Shown piece after piece: positions 6,044 through 13,929 of a stretch of 32,250 nt of DNA. A program made the position numbers and the translations under genes. How positions within the stretch are numbered: the first letter of the stretch is position 1; every line of letters begins with the position of its first letter. The stretch comes from Planctomycetota bacterium. GTDB lineage: Bacteria; Planctomycetota; PUPC01; DSUN01. A model generated the notes under the pieces. That model saw nothing but the letters and a program-made list of their open reading frames with translations. It did no database searches and was not told where the DNA came from. The stretch spans positions 1-32,250 of the forward strand of contig VGYV01000009.1 in assembly GCA_016872855.1 (NCBI GenBank), read 5' to 3'.

Positions 6044-9007
6044 ATGGCCGACGACCTCTACACCGAACTCCTCGGCATCCCGCCAGGGCCGCGCCCGCCG
6101 AACCACTACGCCCTCCTCGGCCTGCCCCTCTTCGAGCACGACACCCACGCCATCCACGAGGCCGTCCTCACCCAGACGGCCCAACTCAAGCGCTACGCCC
6201 TCCACCCCGACCCCGACCGCATGCGCCGCGTCCAGGAATTGCTCAACGAGGTCAACGGCGCCGGGGCCACCCTCCAGGACCCCAACACCAAGGTCCCTTA
6301 CGACGCAGAGCTTGCGTGGCAGTTAGGGGTCGCACTCCCGGTGGCTGAGCCCCCTGCGGCTGAGGAGTTCGCTGAGGCGGCGCCTGCCCGCGCGCCGGAG
6401 GCTATGCGCCCGCTGGAGCTTGCGCCGGAGCCGGAGGCCGTCGCGCCTCCGCCCGAGCCCGCGCCTCAGGCGCCGCCCCCAGCGCACGAGCCGGCCCCGT
6501 CGCTCCTGCGAGCGGCGGTGGCGGACCTCCTGTGGCGGCACTGGGGCTGCGCTCTCTTCGCCCTGGGCATCATCCTGGCCATCTGCCTGCCGCTTGCCTT
6601 CTGGCACCCCTCCCCCAAGCCGCAGACCGGCGCCAACGTCGGCACTGCCACCCCGCCGGCCGCACCGAAGTCAACGACGCCGGCTATCTCCGAGCCAAAG
6701 AAGAAGGTGGTCCCGAACTGGCCCTTTGACGCAGCAGAGGCCCGGCGGCGCCAGGAGGCCGCGGCGAACGCCCTGGGGGTGAAGGTGGAGGAAGTGGTGG
6801 ACCTCGGCGGGGGGGTGACCCTGGACCTTGTCCTCATCCCGGCCGGCGAGTTTGTCATTGGCAGCTCGCCGGGCGAACGGGGTCGCTTTTCCCCTGCGGT
6901 GCAGAAGTCGGTGAGCATCGAGAGGCCCTTCTACATGGGGAGGCATGAAGTCACGCAGGAGCAATGGCAGGCCATCATGGGCAGGAGTTCCACCCGCTTC
7001 ACCAGGACAAAGAACCCCGTCGAGAGAGTGATGTGGCACGACTGTTGCGGCCTCCTCGCGAAGTTGAATGAGAAGCTGCCGGGCAGATGCTTCCGCTTGC
7101 CCACGGAGGCCGAGTGGGAGTGGGCCTGCCGGGCCGGAGCCGCCACCCTATTCTGCTTCGGCGACTCGGATGCGAACCTTGGCGACTACGCATGGCACCG
7201 GTCGAACTCAAGCTCGCGCACCCACCCGGTGGGCGAAAAGAGGCCCAACGCCTGGGGCCTCCACGACATGCACGGCAACGTGTGGGAGTGGTGCGCATCG
7301 CCCTTTTCCGACCGCTACGACGGCAGCGAATCGAAGGGTGAAGACGCTTCTGCCCCCCGGGGCCGGGGCCGTGTCTCGAGAGGCGGCTCCTGGGCCAACG
7401 CGCCCAGAGACTGCTCTTCCGCGTCCCGGTGCGGGTCCGAGCCCGGCACCTGGAGCGCCAGCTCCGGATTCCGGGTCGGATGCTCTGTGGGGTCGTCCGG
7501 GGCCCCCGCACCCACGAAGCTGGTGGCGCCTGTGCCAGAGCCGAAGGAGTCTACGCCGAAGGACGTCGTCAAGACAGGTGGCGACTGGCCGTTCGGTGCC
7601 GCTGAGGCCAGGCTGCGGCAGGCCGAGGCCGCGAAGGCGCTGGGGACCAGCGTGGAGCAACGGGTCGTGCTCGGCGGCAGGGTGAGTCTGCACCTCGTCC
7701 TTATCCCCGCCGGCCAGTTCGTCATCGGCAGCCCGGCGGGCGAGGAGGGCCGCTATCCAGGAGAGGATCAGAAGACCGTGACCATCGAGAAGCCCTTCTG
7801 GATGGGGAAGCATGAGGTCACGCAGGAGCAATGGCAGGCCGTGATGGGCGATGATGCCGCGCGCTTGACTGGCACGAAGAATCCGGTGGGGGGTGTGAAC
7901 TGGGACGATTGCCGGGCATTCCTTGCCAAGTTGAACGAGAAGATGACGGGCTGGAGCTTCCGGCTGCCTACGGAGGCGGAATGGGAGTGGGCTTGTCGGG
8001 CCGGCGCCGCGACCCGCTTCTCCTTCGTGGACTCGGACGCCAACCTTGGCGACTACGCCTGGTACGACGCGAACTCGAAGTCGCGCACCCATCCGGTGGG
8101 TGAGAAGAGGCCCAACGCGTGGGCCCTCCACGACATGCACGGCAGCGTGTGGGAGTGGTGCGCCTCGCCTTACGCCGAGCCATACGACGGCAGCGAATCG
8201 AAGGGAGAGGACGCTCCTTCGCGTCTCCGCGTCGTGCGGGGCGGCTCGTGGCGCACCGCGCTGAGGGCCTGCCGGGCCGTGCGACGGGGCAGGTTCACCC
8301 CTGTGTACCGGGACAGCCACCTTGGGTTTCGGATCGCGTGTTCCGCGGGGGCATCTGGCGTGCCCGAGGCTACGAAGGCGGCGGCGCCCGAGCCAGAGCC
8401 CAAGGAGCCTTCGCCGAAGGCCACAGTTGAGAAGCCGATCCTCGACGTGCCCGCGTACCTTGCGCAGTGGGAGGCGCCGCCCAACGTGGCCCGGCTGCTA
8501 CGTGACGTGAAACAGGAGAAGGACTGGACGCTTCGCGCCCGCGCGGCCAAGGACCTGGGCCGCGCCGGCCAGCAGTGCGCGATCAATGGCCTCATCGAGG
8601 CCCTGCGGGACCAGGAGTGGTACGTGAAGGCCAGCGCCATCACGGCCCTGGCGGACATCGGCGACCCCATCGCCCTGCCGCACATCAGCCCCCTCACGAA
8701 GGAGTCGCTCCCAGTCATCTACGACCAGGCCGCCCGCGCGTGCCGCACGCTCGCGGCCGCTCCGCGCGACAAGTTCGCCGTTGCCTGGAAGCTGGTTGAC
8801 ACCCAGGCCGTGAGCCGCGACCTCGCCGCCGCGCTAAGTCTGGGGGGCATGGAGGAATCACCAGTCGTCTCTCGTTACCGGATCGCCATCATCGAGACCC
8901 TAGCCCTTCTGGATGCAAGGGGGCGGTGCCAATCATACGCGCCCTTGCCGGGCGAGCAAAGGACCCTGCGGTCCGCAAGGCCGCCGCCGAAGCGGTGGAG
9001 ACGCTGA
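6044..9007 (+). CDS. J-like / FGE-FGE / HEAT membrane protein, N-terminal part of a frameshifted gene
   Basis: The 987-residue frame starts MADDLYTELLGIPPGPRPPN. Residues 1-95 resemble the J-domain-like module of planctomycete signalling proteins (HYALLGLP, LLNEVNGAGATLQDP, YDAEL). A Pro/Ala-rich linker and a transmembrane helix (about 167-187) follow. Two FGE/SUMF1-type domains span roughly 223-482 and 512-766. Each opens with a WPFxxAEARxRQ motif and carries EVTQEQWQA, RLPTEAEWEWACRAGAAT, GLHDMHGNVWEWC and RGGSW. The catalytic Cys pair of true formylglycine-generating enzymes is not intact: only the second Cys position is kept (GGSWxxxxxxC). These are therefore probably binding or structural modules. 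Residues about 800-960 are HEAT-like (RAAKDLGRAGQQCAINGLIEAL). The last about 30 residues are out-of-frame and not HEAT-like; the true continuation is the frame at 8926. Confidence 0.85.
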   Translation: MADDLYTELLGIPPGPRPPNHYALLGLPLFEHDTHAIHEAVLTQTAQLKRYALHPDPDRMRRVQELLNEVNGAGATLQDPNTKVPYDAELAWQLGVALPVAEPPAAEEFAEAAPARAPEAMRPLELAPEPEAVAPPPEPAPQAPPPAHEPAPSLLRAAVADLLWRHWGCALFALGIILAICLPLAFWHPSPKPQTGANVGTATPPAAPKSTTPAISEPKKKVVPNWPFDAAEARRRQEAAANALGVKVEEVVDLGGGVTLDLVLIPAGEFVIGSSPGERGRFSPAVQKSVSIERPFYMGRHEVTQEQWQAIMGRSSTRFTRTKNPVERVMWHDCCGLLAKLNEKLPGRCFRLPTEAEWEWACRAGAATLFCFGDSDANLGDYAWHRSNSSSRTHPVGEKRPNAWGLHDMHGNVWEWCASPFSDRYDGSESKGEDASAPRGRGRVSRGGSWANAPRDCSSASRCGSEPGTWSASSGFRVGCSVGSSGAPAPTKLVAPVPEPKESTPKDVVKTGGDWPFGAAEARLRQAEAAKALGTSVEQRVVLGGRVSLHLVLIPAGQFVIGSPAGEEGRYPGEDQKTVTIEKPFWMGKHEVTQEQWQAVMGDDAARLTGTKNPVGGVNWDDCRAFLAKLNEKMTGWSFRLPTEAEWEWACRAGAATRFSFVDSDANLGDYAWYDANSKSRTHPVGEKRPNAWALHDMHGSVWEWCASPYAEPYDGSESKGEDAPSRLRVVRGGSWRTALRACRAVRRGRFTPVYRDSHLGFRIACSAGASGVPEATKAAAPEPEPKEPSPKATVEKPILDVPAYLAQWEAPPNVARLLRDVKQEKDWTLRARAAKDLGRAGQQCAINGLIEALRDQEWYVKASAITALADIGDPIALPHISPLTKESLPVIYDQAARACRTLAAAPRDKFAVAWKLVDTQAVSRDLAAALSLGGMEESPVVSRYRIAIIETLALLDARGRCQSYAPLPGEQRTLRSARPPPKRWRR

Positions 9008-9861
9008 CCAGGGAGAGCGTGCTACCCGGGACACCGCGGGCAAAGAGCGGAGCGTGGGAGGTCCACACGGACTGGCCATTCGACGAGGCCGAAGCCAGGC
9101 GCCGACAGAGGGCCACCGCCGAGGCACTCGGCGTGACGGTCGAACGGGACGTTGACCTAGGCGACGGCGTGAAGATGGCCATGGTTCTCATCCCCGCCGG
9201 CCGGTTCAACATCGGCAGCCCCCCGGGCGAGGAGGGTGAGGCCGGCCAAGACGATCGGAAGCGGGTCACAATTGGCCAGCCCTTCTGGCTCGGCAAGTGT
9301 GAGGTCACACAAGAGCAGTGGGAAGCAGTCATGGCGAACAACCCAAGCCAGCTCAAGGGCGCGAAGAGGCCGGTGGACAACGTGTCCTGGCACGATTGCC
9401 AGGCCTTCCTCCAGAAGCTCAGCGCGCGTGCAGCACGCACGGGCGCGGCTGTGCCGCCGTTCCGCCTGCCGACGGAGGCGGAATGGGAGTACGCCTGCCG
9501 CGCCGGCGCCGCCACGGCCTACCACTGGGGCGGCAGCAGCGATGCCCTGGCAGACCATGCGTGGTGGTCTGGCAACTCCAGCCGCTCAGCGCAGCAGGTG
9601 GGGCGCAGGAAGCCCAACGCCTGGGGCCTGCACGACATGGCCGGGAACGTGTGGGAGTGGTGTGCCAGCCCATATGCAGAAACGTACGACGGAAGCGAGC
9701 AGAAGGGCGCAGAGGCGCAGGGCGCCCACCGTGTCCTGAGGGGCGGCTCGTGGTTCAGCGTGGACCCGGAGTCGTTCCAGTGCGCCTCCCGCCTCCACCG
9801 CGCACCCGCGACCCGCGCCCTCGACTACGGTCTTCGTGTGGCCAGGAGTGTCGCAGAGTAG
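8926..9861 (+). CDS. FGE/SUMF1-domain C-terminal part of the frameshifted gene
   Basis: This frame can be read from GTG 8926 (VPIIRALAGRAKD) and holds the end of the HEAT block plus a third FGE-like domain, about 311 residues. The domain opens DWPFDEAEARRRQ, as the other two do, and has KCEVTQEQWEAVM, FRLPTEAEWEYACRAGAAT, GLHDMAGNVWEWCASPYAET and LRGGSW. The second catalytic-Cys position seen in the upstream domains is not at the same spacing here. There is no convincing ribosome site before 8926, which argues that it is not an independent gene but the end of the 6044 gene. Confidence 0.8.
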   Translation: MPIIRALAGRAKDPAVRKAAAEAVETLTRESVLPGTPRAKSGAWEVHTDWPFDEAEARRRQRATAEALGVTVERDVDLGDGVKMAMVLIPAGRFNIGSPPGEEGEAGQDDRKRVTIGQPFWLGKCEVTQEQWEAVMANNPSQLKGAKRPVDNVSWHDCQAFLQKLSARAARTGAAVPPFRLPTEAEWEYACRAGAATAYHWGGSSDALADHAWWSGNSSRSAQQVGRRKPNAWGLHDMAGNVWEWCASPYAETYDGSEQKGAEAQGAHRVLRGGSWFSVDPESFQCASRLHRAPATRALDYGLRVARSVAE

Positions 9862-9873
9862 GCACTTGCCGCT

Positions 9874-9943
9874 TTGCCCCCTCTCCCACTGGGAGGGAGT
9901 TGGAACTCCCCCTCTCCCTTTGGGAGAGGGTTGGGGTGAGGGG
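9874..9943. repeat. REP-like palindromic repeat with CCCTCTCCC hairpins
   Basis: A perfect hairpin of 9-base arms (CCCTCTCCC at 9910-9918, loop TTT, GGGAGAGGG at 9922-9930) follows a degenerate copy of the same hairpin near 9880-9899 and is followed by TTGGGGTGAGGGG. It sits just after the stop at 9861 and before the next promoter. It has no T-tract, so it is not a standard intrinsic terminator, though it may still stop or protect the transcript. Confidence 0.75.
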
Positions 9944-9969
9944 CGCCGCCGGCAGAGGCCGCGCGCCCG

Positions 9970-9998
9970 TTGAAGTTCCGCCCGCAAGCGTCTACACT
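9970..9998 (+). promoter_or_regulatory. Sigma-70-type promoter for the GH123-like gene
   Basis: -35 TTGAAG (9970-9975), a 17-base spacer and -10 TACACT (9993-9998), 52 bases before the ATG at 10050. A ribosome site AGAGGAG lies 8 bases before that ATG. Confidence 0.6.
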
Positions 9999-10049
9999 GG
10001 GGGGAGGCAGGGTCTACCCATCCACCGCGAGGCCGAGAGGAGTCCGACG

Positions 10050-13000
10050 ATGTGGCACCGAGCGCTCTCCTTCGTCTGGGCCGCCGCGTGTTGCTGCGCG
10101 GCCGCGACGCTGCCCAATCCCTCATTTGAGGACGGAGACGCCGCGCCCACGGGCTGGCGCCTCCAGGGCAAGGGGGCCTGGGAGAAGACGGGCCGCACCG
10201 GCGGCCGCTCCGTGAGTGTCACCGGCACAGGCAAGGACGACGGCTACTGGCGGACGACTGACTTCGCGTTCGAGCCTAACACGGTCTACCGCCTGGCTTT
10301 CTGGACGAAGGCGGAGCGCGCGACCGGCGGCTGTGTCACCTCCGGCCCCAGCTTCTGCAACCGCGACTTCCCGGCCCAGCCCGGCTGGCAGCGCCACGCC
10401 TTCTGCTTCCTCTCGCCCGGCGAGGTCGCGGATGCCTATCTCCGCTTCGGCCAGTGGTGGGCGCCAACCACCGTGGCCTTCGACGACGTCGAGCTGAAGC
10501 CCACCCAGGCCGTCTACGAGCGCGTCGGCCCCGGCGCCCGCGCGGCCGCGGGGGGCGCCAACGTCGTCATCAACGTCGTGGCCGGACCAGGCGGCGTCCA
10601 GATCGCCGGGCTGCCCGGCCAGGAGGGCGGCATGGTTCTCGGCGAGGGCGAGGAGGTCGTGGGCAACCGCTACACCTTCGCCGCGCCGCTCAATGGCGAG
10701 GGGGCCAACCACTCGCGGCCGCTGGACTCCTTCCGCTGCGGCTTCAACTCCAATCGCTGGACCTTCAGCGGCGGCTCCGAGGTCGTCTACCGCCACGAGC
10801 TGCCTCCGCACCGGCAGATGGCGGCCGCCATCGAGGCCAACTGCAACCACCACACGGGCGGTGCCGGCATCATCGAGGTCGGCCGCGACCCACGGAACTG
10901 CACGCAGGTCGCCCGCTTCGACAAGGTTGGCCGCGTGAAGGCCGAGGTGCCCAAGGACCTCCTCCCCGCCCAGGCGCTCTTCGTGCGGCTCCGGGGCGAG
11001 GAGGGCGCCGGCTTCCAGATCAACGAGTACACCTACTCGGCTACCCTCGACACCGACCTCGGCGACTTGCGGGGCGATACCGCCTACCTCGACATCCACA
11101 CCGCCGACACAGGCTTCCCCGTCACCGTCCTCTCCCTGCCCAGCGCCGCGCCGGGAAGCGGCTGGACGGTCTCGATCAAGAACATGACGGGCCAGCCGGC
11201 TAAGTTCGCGCTCAAGGCTACTGTGACCGATGAGAGCGGGCGCGAGGTGGCGCAACAGGGGGGAGCTTCGGCCTCCGCCTCGATCTCCATCGCGGTCGGC
11301 GGCATCGGCGGGCCAGGCGTCCCGCAGCCGATTCAGGAGCAGACCACGCAGATGCGCGCCGGCGGGCCGCTCCGCACGCCGGGCAACAACACCGTCACGC
11401 TCGTCGTCACGACCGACGGCCGCGAGGTCTTCAAGGCCAGCGCCCTGCGAAAGGTATCGGTCCTCGACGATGCCTCGTACGGCCACTTCCTCGGCAATCT
11501 GGACCCCGTGGAGTTCTGGTGGTGCGAGGGCGCGTACAAGGTATCCCAGACCCGCGCTCTGCCCACGCCGCGGGCGGGGAAGTCCATTCCCGTGACGCTC
11601 CATGCAGCGCGGAATGAGTACGAAGCCGCGCAGCTCGTCCTCCGCGCGAAGGCCGACCTGAAGAACCTGCGCATCGCCGTCCCGCAACTGAAGAGCATAG
11701 ATGCTGCCCTCGATCCCAAGCACATCCGCGTAGACCGTGTGGCCTACCTCCGCGTCACGAGGCCGACTGATGCCGCGGGCGTCCGCGGCTGGTGGCCCGA
11801 CCCATTGCCCCCCTTCGAGCAGGGCTGCACCCTGGAGGCCGGCCGCAACCACCCGCTCTGGATCACCGTCTATGTCCCTCCCGATCAGCCGCCCGGCGAC
11901 TACTCCGGCTTCCTCAAGCTCTCTGCCGAAGGCTGGTCCACCGAGGTTCCCGTCAATCTTCGCGTCTACGACTTCGCCCTGCCCAAGTCCACCCGCCTCC
12001 AGACGGCCTTCGGCCTCGACCACGGCAACATCCGCCGCTACCACAACCTCGAGACCGAGGCGGAGCTGCGCAAGGTCCTCGACCTCTATCTCGCCAACTT
12101 CGCCGCCCATCGCATCGCCCCATACACCCCCGCCCCGCTCGACCCCTTCAAGGTCGAGTTCTCCACCGGCCCCTGGGGCGGCGGGACGATTGACACGAAG
12201 GACCCGAAGGAGGGCAAGCAATGCCTGCGCGTGGACGACACGAACGCGAAAGAGAGCGTCGTCGCCCTCCACACCAAGCCGATCTCGGTTGACATCAGCG
12301 AGCGCTACGGCCTTTCATGGTGGGCAAGGACCGCGAAGCCGAAGCAAGAGTATCTCGTCACTCTTCAGCAGTACGATGCAGCCGGCCAGTGGATTTTGGG
12401 CAACAACATTGACTTTCCCCGCGAGGGCACAGGCGAGTGGAAGCTCGAGAGGGTGTGGATTGCAGGCGAGAACGTCGACTTCCCGCGTCCGGACACGCCC
12501 GAGTGGAAGCAGGGCCTGATGGCGTTGCCCGCCAAGGCCGGCAGGCCATTCAATCCGAAGACCAAGACCGTGCGCCTCGCACTGCGTCCAGTTCCATGGA
12601 GCGACGAGGGCGAGGCCCTGGGCACTGCCTGGTTCGACGGCCTCTCTTTCGAGAAGGCCACGCTGAGTAACGTCCACCTGAGGGACGGGACTGGTAGGGA
12701 GTGGGACGAGGTCAAGTTGGCATGGGGGCCCAACCTCATCGCCGATGGGGGCTTCGAGCAAGGCGCGGGCGAGCTGAAGGCGACGATTGACTTCGCCGCC
12801 TTCGACCGCGAGTGCGAGAAGTGGCTCGGCGAGGGGGGCTTCAACGCCCTCATGGTCGGCCTCAAGGGCATGGGCGGCGGAACCTTCCACTCCCGCCACC
12901 CAGGCCGCATCGGCGGATTCGCCCAGGGCACGCCTGAGTACGACAAGCTCATGGTCAGCCAGGGCCGCCAGCTCGTCGAACACCTCAAGGCCAAGGGCTG

Positions 13001-13808
13001 GCTCGACAAAGCCTACATGTACTGGTTCGACGAGCCGGACCCGAAGGACTACGCTTTCGTGGTCGAGGGGATGAACATCATCAAAAAGGCGGCGCCCGGC
13101 CTCACTCGCATGCTCACCGAGCAGCCCGAGCCGGCGCTGTTCGGCCACGTGGACCTCTGGTGCCCCGTCGTGAGCCAGGTCAAGGCCGACGTCATCGCCG
13201 AGCGGCGGAAGGCGGGCGAGCGCTTCTGGTGGTATCTCTGCTGCGGCCCCCACGCCCCCTACATCGGCCTCTTCATTGACCACCCGGCGGTGGACCTCCG
13301 CGTCTGGGCCTGGCTCAGCCGCAAGTGGGGCGTCGAGGGGCAACTGATCTGGACGAGCAACTACTGGACCAGCTCCGCCGCCTTCCCGCCGCCCGACATG
13401 CAGAATCCCTGGCAGGACCCGATGAGCTACTGCTCGGGCTACGACTTCACCCCCGGCAAGATCGGCTACTGGGGCAACGGCGACGGCCGCTTCCTCTACC
13501 CGCCCAACCGCGATGTTAAGGCCGACAAGGCGAAGCACCTCGAAGGCCCCATCAACTCGATTCGCTGGGAAATGCTCCGCGAGGGGATCGAGGACTACGA
13601 GCTCTTCGCCCTCCTCGACACCCTCATCGCCAAAGCCAAGGCGTCTGGCAAGGCCATCGCCCTCCTCCCCGAAGCCGAGAGCCTGGCCATCGTCCCCGAC
13701 TCCGTGATCAAGGACGACCGGACCTACTCCAAAGACCCCCAGCCCCTCCTCGCCCACCGCCGCAAAGTGGCCGAGATGGTGGAACGACTCAGTGTGGCGG
13801 CGAGATAG
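10050..13808 (+). CDS. Secreted GH123/DUF4091-type glycoside hydrolase with carbohydrate-binding modules
   Basis: The 1252-residue protein has a short signal peptide (MWHRALSFVWAAACC) and a CBM-like beta-sandwich from about 25 to 155 (NPSFEDGDAAPTGWRLQGKG, FDDVELKP). A large beta-rich middle region follows, then the GH123/DUF4091 N-terminal sandwich near 510-640 (HAARNEYEAAQLVLRAKADL) and the catalytic barrel to the end. Barrel motifs are YMYWFDEPDPKDY, WAWLSRKWGVEGQLIW and REGIEDYELFALLD. Asp994-Glu995 in FDEP match the Asp-Glu pair used by GH123 enzymes for substrate-assisted hydrolysis of beta-N-acetylgalactosaminides. A second CBM-like domain (about 705-890) is inserted between the first barrel segment and the rest. 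The actual substrate is unknown; other DUF4091 proteins are uncharacterised. Confidence 0.88.
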   Translation: MWHRALSFVWAAACCCAAATLPNPSFEDGDAAPTGWRLQGKGAWEKTGRTGGRSVSVTGTGKDDGYWRTTDFAFEPNTVYRLAFWTKAERATGGCVTSGPSFCNRDFPAQPGWQRHAFCFLSPGEVADAYLRFGQWWAPTTVAFDDVELKPTQAVYERVGPGARAAAGGANVVINVVAGPGGVQIAGLPGQEGGMVLGEGEEVVGNRYTFAAPLNGEGANHSRPLDSFRCGFNSNRWTFSGGSEVVYRHELPPHRQMAAAIEANCNHHTGGAGIIEVGRDPRNCTQVARFDKVGRVKAEVPKDLLPAQALFVRLRGEEGAGFQINEYTYSATLDTDLGDLRGDTAYLDIHTADTGFPVTVLSLPSAAPGSGWTVSIKNMTGQPAKFALKATVTDESGREVAQQGGASASASISIAVGGIGGPGVPQPIQEQTTQMRAGGPLRTPGNNTVTLVVTTDGREVFKASALRKVSVLDDASYGHFLGNLDPVEFWWCEGAYKVSQTRALPTPRAGKSIPVTLHAARNEYEAAQLVLRAKADLKNLRIAVPQLKSIDAALDPKHIRVDRVAYLRVTRPTDAAGVRGWWPDPLPPFEQGCTLEAGRNHPLWITVYVPPDQPPGDYSGFLKLSAEGWSTEVPVNLRVYDFALPKSTRLQTAFGLDHGNIRRYHNLETEAELRKVLDLYLANFAAHRIAPYTPAPLDPFKVEFSTGPWGGGTIDTKDPKEGKQCLRVDDTNAKESVVALHTKPISVDISERYGLSWWARTAKPKQEYLVTLQQYDAAGQWILGNNIDFPREGTGEWKLERVWIAGENVDFPRPDTPEWKQGLMALPAKAGRPFNPKTKTVRLALRPVPWSDEGEALGTAWFDGLSFEKATLSNVHLRDGTGREWDEVKLAWGPNLIADGGFEQGAGELKATIDFAAFDRECEKWLGEGGFNALMVGLKGMGGGTFHSRHPGRIGGFAQGTPEYDKLMVSQGRQLVEHLKAKGWLDKAYMYWFDEPDPKDYAFVVEGMNIIKKAAPGLTRMLTEQPEPALFGHVDLWCPVVSQVKADVIAERRKAGERFWWYLCCGPHAPYIGLFIDHPAVDLRVWAWLSRKWGVEGQLIWTSNYWTSSAAFPPPDMQNPWQDPMSYCSGYDFTPGKIGYWGNGDGRFLYPPNRDVKADKAKHLEGPINSIRWEMLREGIEDYELFALLDTLIAKAKASGKAIALLPEAESLAIVPDSVIKDDRTYSKDPQPLLAHRRKVAEMVERLSVAAR

Positions 13809-13811
13809 GGC

Positions 13812-13840
13812 TTGCCAACCACATCTCCTCAGCGTAACAT
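13812..13840 (+). promoter_or_regulatory. Sigma-70-type promoter of the OLD/DUF763 pair
   Basis: -35 TTGCCA (13812-13817), a 17-base spacer and -10 TAACAT (13835-13840), 90 bases before the ATG at 13930. Between them lies a dyad, GTACC (13894-13898) and GGTAC (13905-13909) around a 6-base loop, which could be an operator or a small hairpin in the leader. Confidence 0.5.
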
Positions 13841-13929
13841 GGGAGTGCAGAGGGGAAGACTCCAGGTTCGACGGCTGAACGGCCAATGCGCCCGTACCGC
13901 TGATGGTACCCACGAGTGGGGGTGTGAGG

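Larger units (their letters stand above)
6044..9861 (+). pseudogene. Reconstructed three-FGE-domain membrane protein broken by a one-base deletion
   Basis: The HEAT repeat at the end of the 6044 frame (IETLALLDARG) continues directly into the frame at 8926 (AVPIIRALAGRAKD, AVRKAAAEAVETL) if one extra G is placed in the five-G run at 8919-8923. The repaired product would be about 1272 residues: J-like module, transmembrane helix, FGE, FGE, HEAT, FGE. A base missed in assembly and a genuine recent mutation cannot be separated from the sequence alone. Confidence 0.75.

Noticed and set aside
8915-8928. Programmed -1 frameshift signal
   Set aside because: The G run is not a standard slippery heptamer and no stimulating hairpin or upstream ribosome site was recognised, so a simple deletion is preferred.
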